Of a stretch of 8,214 bases of DNA, positions 1-7,598 are shown in pieces (within the stretch, counting starts at the first letter, position 1; each line of letters begins with the position of its first letter). This DNA is from Anaerolineae bacterium (GTDB taxonomy: Bacteria; Chloroflexota; Anaerolineae; Anaerolineales; Villigracilaceae). A program made the translations under genes and the position numbers. The stretch lies in the NCBI GenBank assembly GCA_003141915.1, contig PLNY01000019.1, positions 2,122 to 10,335 on the forward strand. Reading direction: 5' to 3'. Under the pieces are notes generated by a model. That model was not told the origin of the DNA. It saw only the letters and a program-made list of their open reading frames with translations, and did no database searches.

Positions 1-2
1 AA

Positions 3-3000
3 GCTCTACTCAACGAGAGGCGCACATTATTGGACCGAGACGGACAGCTTTATCGTGAGCCGCTATACGAGCCGATGTCGCCTTACGAATCCTCAGGTAT
101 GACCGCGATTCAAGCTGCTAGAGAGCTTGGCGCGAGTCCAGCATCGGGTGAGTTTATCGTGCAGAAGCTTTTTGAACCCGCCCGCGATGGACGCCACAGA
201 CATCTATATTCACACCAATTGGAAGCATGGCGCAGGTCGCGTGAAGGCCGGTCGGTTGTTGTCACCTCTGGCACAGGGTCCGGGAAAACGGAATGTTACC
301 TCATTCCCATTTTGGCTTCTCTTATCGAGGAGGCAGAAAGAGACTGGCCGACCCAATGCCCCGCTCAGCCAAATGGATTTTGGTGGAACCAGCAAGGTGT
401 CCATCCCTCGTTCCAGCGAACGCATGAACAAGGAACGCGACCTATGGCTGTCCGGGCTCTTCTTCTTTATCCACTCAATGCCTTGATCGAAGATCAGTTG
501 GGAAGAATCCGAGAAGCTTGCGATTCCAGGGTGCCAAGGGCGTGGATTAACAGTCATCTGCGGGGACATCGTTTTTGGTTTGGACGATACAACGCAAGCA
601 CTCCGGTGCCGGGGAGGCCTGAAAAACAGCGGAAGGCTCAGGAGCTAAAGCGACGCCTCAAGAGGATGGAACGTGAATGGGGGCGTGCGCTCGCATCCGC
701 TGCAACGAAAGGAGAGCAGATTCTTCCATTCTTCCAAGACCCAACAGGTGCCGAGATGTGGTCGCGCTGGGACATGCAGGAAGCACCGCCGGACATTCTT
801 ATTACTAACTATAGCATGCTCAACATTATGTTGATGCGCGAAGTTGAAAACTCTATTTTCGAACACACAAAGCAATGGCTCGAAGCGGATCGCGAAAACC
901 ATCGTTTTCATCTCGTTGTTGATGAACTTCATAGTTATCGAGGCACACCTGGCACCGAAGTTGGTTACCTGCTTAGAGCGCTCTTTGAGCGCATCGGCCT
1001 AACGCCGGACTCGCCACAGCTTCGAATAATTACGACTAGTGCATCGATAGAAGAGGATCACAGCAGCCGAACCTACTTGCAGGAATTTTTCGGACGCCGA
1101 GGTGATTCTTTTGATATTATACCCGGACGCCGCAGGACGTTTCCATCCTCTACTAGAAATTTGACCTCCCATGCGGCTGCGTTTGCGGCGTTTACTACAG
1201 ATTCTAACAATCCCGAGGTCAGCAGGGATGTTGCGGCAACCGCGCTGGCGCAACGGTTAGGCGTAAACCTGCACGAAAGCACTCCTGAGAGGAAGCTTGA
1301 TGAGTGCTTAACTTCCATCAGCGCTTATGAGCCAGTCAGGCTCGCGACGGCCACGCGACCCACCACGAAACGGGAATTGGCAGAACGCTTATTTTCGGAA
1401 TCAGAAGCCGAGCGCGAACCAGCAGTAGAAGGCTTGATGCGAGCGCTTATCCTGGCTCGAAATGACCACGCAATGGCGCCACTTCCCATTAGGGCGCATT
1501 TTTTCTTTCACAATGCAGGTCGATTGTGGGCATGTGTCAATCCAAACTGCACCAGCCCAGCTTGTGCGGGGCGCGCAGCTTTAGCTGCTTCTGGCGAAGA
1601 AATGCCTCCCTTGGGGAGACTTTACACCGAACCGCTTCCAAGGTGCGAATCCTGTGGTGCCCGTGTGCTTGAGCTCCTATATTGTCAACCGTGTGGTGAG
1701 GTTTTTCTCGGCGGCTTCAAGAAAGAGCTCGATAACGAACCCAATTGCTTTTACCTGTCACCAGATTATCCAAACCTTGACCGAATTCCAGACCGCTCGG
1801 CTTCACTCAAGAGGACGTTCGAAGAATATTCACTCTTCTGGCCATCCTCGAGCAAGAGGCTTTTTCGCACAAATAACCCCGCTAACAATAGGTGGACTTG
1901 GACCGAAAAGAATGAGTCTGGTTACCAATGGATGCCAGCCCAACTCCTCCACCGCCAAGGGCGGCTCTCATGGCCTGCCCAAGCACCCGCCGCCGACAAA
2001 ACATTGGGTTACATTTTTCAGTCACCCAAAGCAGAGGTGAATGCGTTTGCATCTCGCTGCCCTCATTGTGGAGAAAATTGGAGTGGTATGAGAGCTTCGT
2101 CATCTCCGATACGAGATATGGGATCAGGTTTCCAACGCATTGTTCAGTTGTTATGCGATGGACTGGTTCGAGAGATGGAACAGCAACAAAGCCGAAAGCT
2201 CGTATTATTTTCGGATAGTCGGCAGGATGCCGCTAAACTCTCAACAGGGATAAAGACGTCCCATTATTTGGATGTCGTTCGACAGATTGTGTTTCGGCGA
2301 CTAGCAGAGTTGGAGCAAAATGCGGTCGCCGAACACATTGTCGCAAATCAGGTTTTTAATCAAAGTAGAGAGTTTCTTGATCTTCAAAGAAGGATGCTTT
2401 CAGGCAGCCTCTTGCCAACCGAACTTCCCAGATATACCCAACTTGTATCCGGGTTGCCCCCCAGCGCGGTTCAAACCATCATCGCTTTTGCAACGGGCGG
2501 AGGGGCTGAACCCCAGGTATTGACTGCACCAACGCCACCAGCAAATTGGACTACGCTACGGTTTGATCCGCTGTGTGCGGTTGTCAGAGCTAGACTCCTT
2601 GCAATCGGAATGAATCCGGGAGGCCCGAAAGCATCACTGGCGCGATGGAAACCTAACTACAACACACCGGAAATAAGATGGGAAGATCTAATCAACTGGC
2701 CTTCTTTGCCGAGGGACTACAAGCGCTACGATGAATTAAACTCATTTGAGCGCGACCTTCAGGCCAAGATAGAAAACTCGCTCATTTCCTGTATTGTTGA
2801 AGACGTTTTATTTGCTGCTGGAAGCCGCGATTTTGAGTCATTACGACTCGGTATTTTGTGGATTCGCGATACTCCGCCATCGAACATTGATGAAGAGACT
2901 GCCGCAGCGGTGATCCGCATTTTGCTCGGAAGAGGGCGTCGCTGGTTTGGGTCTGGTAAGGAAGGAAGACTAGAGCCATCTAGAATAGTAAAACAATACC

Positions 3001-5519
3001 TTGCCTCTATCGTTGCGGGCAGCGGGGAGACGGTTGTGGCACTAACGCAGAGAATTGAAGCCATCTTGGGCGCATCCTTGAACCAATGGCTTGTGGAGCC
3101 GCGCACACTGGTTTTGCTCGCTCCTCGCCCGGATGCAAATTCATGTGTTCGGGTCTATGCTTGCCACCGTTGCAGCCGCACACATCTCCACCGGGCCGCA
3201 GGAGTTTGCACCAGATGCTCCGCGGTCCTTGAGTCGGAACCACGGATGGAATCTGTCGCAGGAGAGATTACCGACTTTTATGAATTTCTAGCTCGGTGCA
3301 ACAAACCGGAATTCAGGCTCAATTGTGCGGAATTAACCGGACAGACGGACTCCGATGATCGGCGGACACGCCAGCGATTGTTTCAGGAAGTCTTGATGGA
3401 AGATGAGAACGGAGTTGTCGCAGGCGTCGATTTGCTCAGTGTCACAACCACGATGGAGGCTGGCGTGGACATAGGCTCTTTGCAGGGGCTTGGGCTTGCG
3501 AATATGCCGCCAGTCCGCTTCAACTATCAGCAACGAGTTGGACGCGCTGGACGCCGTGGCTTAGGGCTTTCAATCGCTCTTACGCTTTGCCGGGGACGAA
3601 GCCATGACGAGTATTACTTTGAACGACCCGAATTGATCACTGCTGACCCTCCCCCTCCGCCGTATGTAGATGTTAGCCGCAACGAAATCGCGCAACGCGT
3701 CGTTAGCAAGGAGGTATTACGAAGGGCCTTTCGCGGAATTCCACGCGAGGAGGACGAGGAGGCGCGTGGCGGGGATGTTCATGGAGAATTTGGCACCCTC
3801 ATTCAATGGCAAATAAAGAATCGAACGCGCGTGGAGCAATGGATTCAAACCCATCGTACTGAAATAGAACGCATCTGCCGCGTCATACTTTATCGAACCG
3901 ATATGGACAACGACGCTGGGAGATTAGCGATGGCTAATTACATTGCAGGGGGGCTCATCCCGGCGATAAATCAAGCCGCCGTCACGGAAGAGGGTGTGAC
4001 AGGCGATGCCCTTGGCAAACGTTGCGCTTCGCATGGTGTGCTTCCAATGTTTGGATTTCCAACCAAAGTGAGGCTTCTTTACCACCAAAGGCCCCATGTT
4101 CATATTCATAGGGGAACGATTGATCGGGATTTGGATATTGCCATAAGCCAGTTCGCGCCTGGTGCTCAGACAGTAAAGGACGACCTTCTCCATACTGCAA
4201 TCGGCATTGTAGAATTTGCACCACATGGGAACGAGATGATTGAAGTCCCAGACCCGCTGCGAAATCCGAGGCCGGTCGGAATATGCCGCCAGTGCCAAGC
4301 ACTTGTTACTGTAAACCCGATTCCAGGACCCTGCCCGTATTGTGCCGCTGCGTTTGATGAAAAGGATGGCTACAGCATTGCACAGATCAATCAACCGCCT
4401 GGCTTTTGCTCGCTTTGGAAACCGCCAGCGGAGTTCGACGGGAATTTCGAGTTCACCCCGCGTGCTTTACGAGCGCGCATAGCGGCTGAACAGCATTCAC
4501 CCCGTTCTCAAAGGAATTTTGTCGTCGACTCCATTCCTCAGTGCAGAGTCCATAAAATTAACGACAATGAAGGAAATAAATTTGAATTCCAGAAATGGGA
4601 TGGGCACGAAATATACTACACAGATGCGGGGGTTGATCAGGCGATCATGCAGTTGCCACGCGAGGAGCAACAGTTTGCCCAAACTAGACGCCCCGTCCCT
4701 GCACCTAATACACAACCCTTGGTTCGAGCGTTGGCATCAATTTCGACCACCGACGTGCTGACCGCAGGGCTTGCGGAAGTGCCGGTCGGCTTAACCCTCA
4801 ATCCTGCAATCGACGAGGCTAAGGCGGCTTGGTATTCCTTCGGATTTATGATTCGACGCGCAGCGTCAGTTCGACTCGACGTCGCCGAATCAGAGATCGA
4901 TATGGGAATTCAGCCGTTCAGAGATTTTAGTGTTCCATTTGATCCTCCTTCGGCGAAGATTTTCCTCTCGGACACTCTTGAAAATGGCGCTGGCTACAGC
5001 GCCTTGTTGGGTGATCCAAATGAATTTGAAGGTCTTCTTTTGCTGATTTTGGGACAACATCCTGTGCGCGGCTCACAATTTCATGGGCCGCTAGTGAGTG
5101 CAAATCACCAACTTGATTGCGCCACTTCCTGCCATCGCTGTCTGCGCGAATTTGGCAACATGGCTTATCATACAATCTTAGATTGGAGATTGGGCCTTGA
5201 TATGGCTCGCCTCGCAATGGATGCGACTGCCTCGATTGATTTTGCCCAAGATTATTGGAGCAGTTTGCTTGAGCACCAAGCGCCTCCTTACCTTGAGGCT
5301 TTTGATTTCCGGGTTGAGGTGTTGGAAGGCGTTTACATCGGCGTTGACGAAAGCCAAGGGGATGCCGTGGTTGTTACGCACCCGCTGTGGGATTTAAATT
5401 CCACCAACTACTGTGAGAAACTTGCTGGCATTCTCTCAGCCCTCGAAACGCGAGGATTGGAGCCAAAGTGCATTTCGGCGTTTCGCGCATTGCGCTTTCC
5501 ATTCGAACTTCCAGAGTAG
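3..5519 (+). CDS. Giant DEAD/DEAH-box (SF2) helicase with C-terminal DUF1998/MZB-type domain, DruE/DrmB/DpdJ-like; 5' end outside the window
   Basis: Predicted ATP-dependent DNA helicase or translocase, 1838 visible residues (residue 1 = codon at 3). Motifs in order: Q-like YSHQ before Walker A SGTGSGKT (89-96); Ia LYPLNALIEDQ (about 155-165); Ib PDILITNYSML (about 263); DEXH box DELH (307-310); TSAS (345-348); IV-like SDSRQD (737-742); V TTTMEAGVDIG (1148-1158); VI QQRVGRAGRRG (1176-1186). Cysteine groups: 511/516/521, 548/551 with 561/564, 686/689, 1054/1057 with 1069/1072, 1428/1431 with 1444/1447. The MZB-type region has AGY near 1663 and Cys1706-x3-Cys1710-x2-Cys1713 before GNMAYHTILDWRLGL. 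About 120 further residues follow. The frame is open to the left edge, reading ALLNERRTL before the TTG at 30, in the style of this family's N-terminus, so TTG30 is probably not the start. The nuclease gene follows after 7 bases, suggesting one operon. Known relatives act in Druantia, DISARM, Dpd and DNA repair (MrfA); which branch this is cannot be settled here. Confidence 0.93.
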   Translation, partial: ALLNERRTLLDRDGQLYREPLYEPMSPYESSGMTAIQAARELGASPASGEFIVQKLFEPARDGRHRHLYSHQLEAWRRSREGRSVVVTSGTGSGKTECYLIPILASLIEEAERDWPTQCPAQPNGFWWNQQGVHPSFQRTHEQGTRPMAVRALLLYPLNALIEDQLGRIREACDSRVPRAWINSHLRGHRFWFGRYNASTPVPGRPEKQRKAQELKRRLKRMEREWGRALASAATKGEQILPFFQDPTGAEMWSRWDMQEAPPDILITNYSMLNIMLMREVENSIFEHTKQWLEADRENHRFHLVVDELHSYRGTPGTEVGYLLRALFERIGLTPDSPQLRIITTSASIEEDHSSRTYLQEFFGRRGDSFDIIPGRRRTFPSSTRNLTSHAAAFAAFTTDSNNPEVSRDVAATALAQRLGVNLHESTPERKLDECLTSISAYEPVRLATATRPTTKRELAERLFSESEAEREPAVEGLMRALILARNDHAMAPLPIRAHFFFHNAGRLWACVNPNCTSPACAGRAALAASGEEMPPLGRLYTEPLPRCESCGARVLELLYCQPCGEVFLGGFKKELDNEPNCFYLSPDYPNLDRIPDRSASLKRTFEEYSLFWPSSSKRLFRTNNPANNRWTWTEKNESGYQWMPAQLLHRQGRLSWPAQAPAADKTLGYIFQSPKAEVNAFASRCPHCGENWSGMRASSSPIRDMGSGFQRIVQLLCDGLVREMEQQQSRKLVLFSDSRQDAAKLSTGIKTSHYLDVVRQIVFRRLAELEQNAVAEHIVANQVFNQSREFLDLQRRMLSGSLLPTELPRYTQLVSGLPPSAVQTIIAFATGGGAEPQVLTAPTPPANWTTLRFDPLCAVVRARLLAIGMNPGGPKASLARWKPNYNTPEIRWEDLINWPSLPRDYKRYDELNSFERDLQAKIENSLISCIVEDVLFAAGSRDFESLRLGILWIRDTPPSNIDEETAAAVIRILLGRGRRWFGSGKEGRLEPSRIVKQYLASIVAGSGETVVALTQRIEAILGASLNQWLVEPRTLVLLAPRPDANSCVRVYACHRCSRTHLHRAAGVCTRCSAVLESEPRMESVAGEITDFYEFLARCNKPEFRLNCAELTGQTDSDDRRTRQRLFQEVLMEDENGVVAGVDLLSVTTTMEAGVDIGSLQGLGLANMPPVRFNYQQRVGRAGRRGLGLSIALTLCRGRSHDEYYFERPELITADPPPPPYVDVSRNEIAQRVVSKEVLRRAFRGIPREEDEEARGGDVHGEFGTLIQWQIKNRTRVEQWIQTHRTEIERICRVILYRTDMDNDAGRLAMANYIAGGLIPAINQAAVTEEGVTGDALGKRCASHGVLPMFGFPTKVRLLYHQRPHVHIHRGTIDRDLDIAISQFAPGAQTVKDDLLHTAIGIVEFAPHGNEMIEVPDPLRNPRPVGICRQCQALVTVNPIPGPCPYCAAAFDEKDGYSIAQINQPPGFCSLWKPPAEFDGNFEFTPRALRARIAAEQHSPRSQRNFVVDSIPQCRVHKINDNEGNKFEFQKWDGHEIYYTDAGVDQAIMQLPREEQQFAQTRRPVPAPNTQPLVRALASISTTDVLTAGLAEVPVGLTLNPAIDEAKAAWYSFGFMIRRAASVRLDVAESEIDMGIQPFRDFSVPFDPPSAKIFLSDTLENGAGYSALLGDPNEFEGLLLLILGQHPVRGSQFHGPLVSANHQLDCATSCHRCLREFGNMAYHTILDWRLGLDMARLAMDATASIDFAQDYWSSLLEHQAPPYLEAFDFRVEVLEGVYIGVDESQGDAVVVTHPLWDLNSTNYCEKLAGILSALETRGLEPKCISAFRALRFPFELPE

Positions 5520-5526
5520 GCCAACT

Positions 5527-6705
5527 ATGGATTTGCCGACGCCTCCAACGCTGGCCAAGATTGATAAGATAAGTCCTAGCTTTTATAATGCTGGATTGCT
5601 GTGCAAGGCAAAAGCAGCTTGGCAAAAGTTTGGTGTGCGGCAATCAATGCCCGCTTCCACCGGGTCGATTCTGGGATCATGCCTTCACGCAGTAGTGGAA
5701 AGAGGCAATCGAGGAGGTCTTTCACCAGGAAGAGAAGGAATTGAACAGGCGAAGATCGCATTCGACGCGGAGGCCAAGCTGCGTTTTTCCGAGGCCCATC
5801 CGCTAATTCGAGCGAAGTTTGCCTCGCCCGAGAAAATTCCATTTTATTTTCAAAGACGAGCTAGAGCGGTCGTGTTGGCAGTCCAGGTTTCAACCGAGGG
5901 GGAACCGCGCTCCCCATCACCTCCTCAAGGAGACCCCGCGCCACGGGCATTTGGCGGCAGGTCCTCTCGATTGGTAGAACAGAGTTTTACCTCCAGAGAC
6001 GGACTCATTACCGGACGCATCGACTTGTTGGATAGCGGAGTTGGCAAGGTGACTGACTACAAGTCCGGGCACGCCTCAAAAAATGTGCCGTCTGGGTTGG
6101 CCGATACTGAGGTTCGCCAGCTGCGTCTTTATATCCACCTCGCCTTGGAAAACGGATATAATATTACCCGCGCTACAATTGTTCGTGGAGATGGGAATGA
6201 GTGTGAAATTCAGATTTCTGCTTCGCAGGCAGCCGACGAGGCACAAGCTGCCAGGGCCTTGATGGAACAGTTCAATGGATTGGTCTCGGGTGGATGCTCC
6301 TTTTCGTCGCTGGCAAATCCCTCGGCTAAAAACTGTGCCGGTTGTCCATGCATTCCATTTTGCGAACCTTTCTGGAAGACTGCGCAGCCTGATTGGGAGG
6401 AACTTTGTGGCACTAATGCAGAAGGTGAAATTTCTGAGACCAAAGATATAAGCTTGGCTGGAGCTACATTAAAGACGTTAACTTTAGATTGCCGCCAAGG
6501 GTCAACACTACGAGGTCAACTGACTATAGAACAGATTCCCCTGGCATGGCTGTCACTGGGTTCAAGCGTTCCAGCGCTTGGCAGTGCCGTTCGTATCGTG
6601 CTTGCGGCAAGATCAACGAGCGCACCCCAAATTCGGGTGTTACAGGTTGATCGCATCAAAAGCACAACAATTTGGAATCTGTCAATCGCACCACCGCAAC
6701 AGTGA
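5527..6705 (+). CDS. PD-(D/E)XK nuclease, RecB/Cas4/AddB-like, with predicted 4Fe-4S cluster
   Basis: Predicted metal-dependent DNase, 392 residues. The core is complete: GSCLHAVVE with His54, Glu151 (LVEQSF), Asp166 in ITGRIDLL, Asp177 and Lys179 in VTDYKSG, and the RecB-type Q motif Gln198 in RQLRLY. Cys26 near the N-terminus plus Cys270-x2-Cys273-x5-Cys279 reproduces the one-plus-three cysteine layout of Cas4 and AddB Fe-S nucleases; Cys275 is extra. A C-terminal region of about 85 residues (about 307-392) is predicted beta-rich and could be an OB-like fold (inference). A Pro/Gly/Ser/Arg-rich segment (about 124-147) interrupts the core between the His and Glu motifs. ATG5527 was chosen because it starts 7 bases after the helicase stop, with a weak AGAGTAGG just upstream, and gives a normal N-terminus. 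An in-frame start at 5413 would add 38 residues read from helicase sequence. Tight linkage suggests co-transcription and joint function with the helicase. No cas genes are visible, so it is not called cas4. Confidence 0.9.
   Translation: MDLPTPPTLAKIDKISPSFYNAGLLCKAKAAWQKFGVRQSMPASTGSILGSCLHAVVERGNRGGLSPGREGIEQAKIAFDAEAKLRFSEAHPLIRAKFASPEKIPFYFQRRARAVVLAVQVSTEGEPRSPSPPQGDPAPRAFGGRSSRLVEQSFTSRDGLITGRIDLLDSGVGKVTDYKSGHASKNVPSGLADTEVRQLRLYIHLALENGYNITRATIVRGDGNECEIQISASQAADEAQAARALMEQFNGLVSGGCSFSSLANPSAKNCAGCPCIPFCEPFWKTAQPDWEELCGTNAEGEISETKDISLAGATLKTLTLDCRQGSTLRGQLTIEQIPLAWLSLGSSVPALGSAVRIVLAARSTSAPQIRVLQVDRIKSTTIWNLSIAPPQQ
5895..5969. repeat. Candidate intragenic palindromic repeat element (75 bp, in frame)
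   Basis: This stretch inside the nuclease gene encodes a Pro/Gly/Ser/Arg-rich insert between the His54 and Glu151 motifs. Its ends form imperfect inverted repeats: CGAGGGGGAACC at the left and GGTCCTCTCG at the right. Two short hairpins lie inside: GGGGA (5899-5903) with TCCCC (5911-5915), and CTCCT (5921-5925) with AGGAG (5928-5932). The length is a multiple of three and leaves the reading frame open. This resembles small palindromic mobile repeats that insert in frame into genes in some bacteria. No second copy is visible here, so it could equally be an ordinary linker of high GC. Confidence 0.35.
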
Positions 6706-6710
6706 ATTCA
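6703..6710. other. Palindromic shared end of two convergent genes (TGAATTCA)
   Basis: The perfect 8-base palindrome TGAATTCA supplies the TGA stop of the nuclease (6703-6705, + strand) and the TGA stop of the convergent gene (6710-6708, - strand), which leaves only two bases between the coding regions. There is no intergenic space for a terminator for either operon. Transcription from each side must therefore run into, or end within, the opposing gene. Confidence 0.85.
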
Positions 6711-7598
6711 ATCCAAGGCTTGACCGACAGAAGTGAGGATAAGGCGGGCGACCCGCGCCTGAACCGGAGAATAGTAAACCATTCCGTTACTAATTGATCC
6801 AATTTTACCGGAATTGATACAAGCCAAGCGGGCGCACGCGTCAGGCAATGGCGCGTGCATAGGCACCCGGAGGGTTTTTGTAATGGAATCGTAAAAGACG
6901 ATTGATATTCTCGCCAGCATCGCCGCTGCATAAATAGCTTCACGGCGAGGCAGTTTGACTGTCTTTGTCCTGGTGACCTGCAAAAAGCTCATCCTTCGCC
7001 CATACTGTGAAATGCACTCACAAACTGTGCGCGGAATACGATCTGGCGTCCACTGGCATGAATGCAAATCAAAATAGCGATATTTCCAACCGATCATGAT
7101 ATTTCCTTGCGGAGCGCTCGCCAAATACTCTTCGATGGGAACGAAGGTCGGAATTAATTCTTTGGCATAATCAATGCTGCGCTCAATGCGAATGGAAGTG
7201 GCTAATACATCGAGCGCCTCGGGATTTCCAAGAACTGTCACCTGATCAGGCAAAGCCCCGCGTGCCTCTTCTTTAATTGTGCATTGAGCTTCATGCACGG
7301 CCAAACTTAGCCGCTCCATCATAGCTGGGCTTCTGCCCCCAATAAGCACAGTGCATTTGGGACTCTCAGGAAAAGATGCAAAAATAGGCTCAATCACTTG
7401 CCACCGCCTTCGCTTTTCAGGGAAAAAATCCACACTTCCAATCTCTGACAGCCCGAAACGCACCCGGGCTTTTAAGTTGTGCAGAAAATCTTCCTGCTGC
7501 TCCTGCAGTTCGGCAAGTTGCTCAATGGATTTAGAAAATGATTCCCAAGTTCCTTCGCCAAGGTGACTTAGCCAATAAAGAAGTTGATTCCCATTCAT
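6708..7598 (-). CDS. Uncharacterised 296-aa protein, possible N-terminal winged helix
   Basis: I do not recognise this family with confidence. The start ATG (7598-7596) overlaps the upstream stop as ATGA, and a GGAGG lies 11 bases ahead of it, so translation is probably coupled to the upstream gene. Residues 1-50 look helical and partly charged (LLYWLSHLGEG, then a Glu/Gln-rich stretch). They are followed by a helix-to-strand pattern, LSEIGSVDFF and RRRWQVIEP (50-71), of the kind seen in winged-helix domains. A short hydrophobic strand with glycines, VLIGGRSP (84-91), follows. The C-terminal part (about 206-296) has alternating strands and helices, including LPRREAIYAAAMLARISIVFY. No signal peptide, membrane segment or catalytic motif is seen, so it is probably cytoplasmic. 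A DNA-binding or complex-assembly role beside the helicase and nuclease is inference only. Upstream in-frame ATGs at 7616 and 7658 are possible but less likely starts. Confidence 0.8.
   Translation of the reverse strand: MNGNQLLYWLSHLGEGTWESFSKSIEQLAELQEQQEDFLHNLKARVRFGLSEIGSVDFFPEKRRRWQVIEPIFASFPESPKCTVLIGGRSPAMMERLSLAVHEAQCTIKEEARGALPDQVTVLGNPEALDVLATSIRIERSIDYAKELIPTFVPIEEYLASAPQGNIMIGWKYRYFDLHSCQWTPDRIPRTVCECISQYGRRMSFLQVTRTKTVKLPRREAIYAAAMLARISIVFYDSITKTLRVPMHAPLPDACARLACINSGKIGSISNGMVYYSPVQARVARLILTSVGQALD

Noticed and set aside
3924..4394. Minus-strand open frame of 156 codons opposite the helicase
   Set aside because: It sits inside the helicase gene, where the + strand carries a continuous family-typical protein with a conserved zinc ribbon. 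The antisense product shows no domain.
5413..5526. Longer nuclease starting at the in-frame ATG at 5413
   Set aside because: The extra 38 residues overlap the helicase 3' end in another frame and look like shadow sequence. ATG5527 gives a family-like N-terminus and normal operon spacing.
6554..6586. Hairpin CACTG...CAAGCG-loop-CGCTTG...CAGTG as a terminator of the + operon
   Set aside because: It lies inside the nuclease coding region about 120 bases before the stop and has no following T run. It is probably a chance or coding-constrained structure.
5527..6705. Calling the nuclease cas4 of a CRISPR locus
   Set aside because: Fe-S PD-(D/E)XK nucleases occur in many systems. There is no repeat array and no cas1, cas2 or effector gene in the window.
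6744..6756. GC-rich hairpin GCGGG-CGA-CCCGC near the end of the minus-strand gene as a terminator
   Set aside because: The stem is only five pairs with a three-base loop, it lies inside the coding region, and no T run follows on the minus strand.
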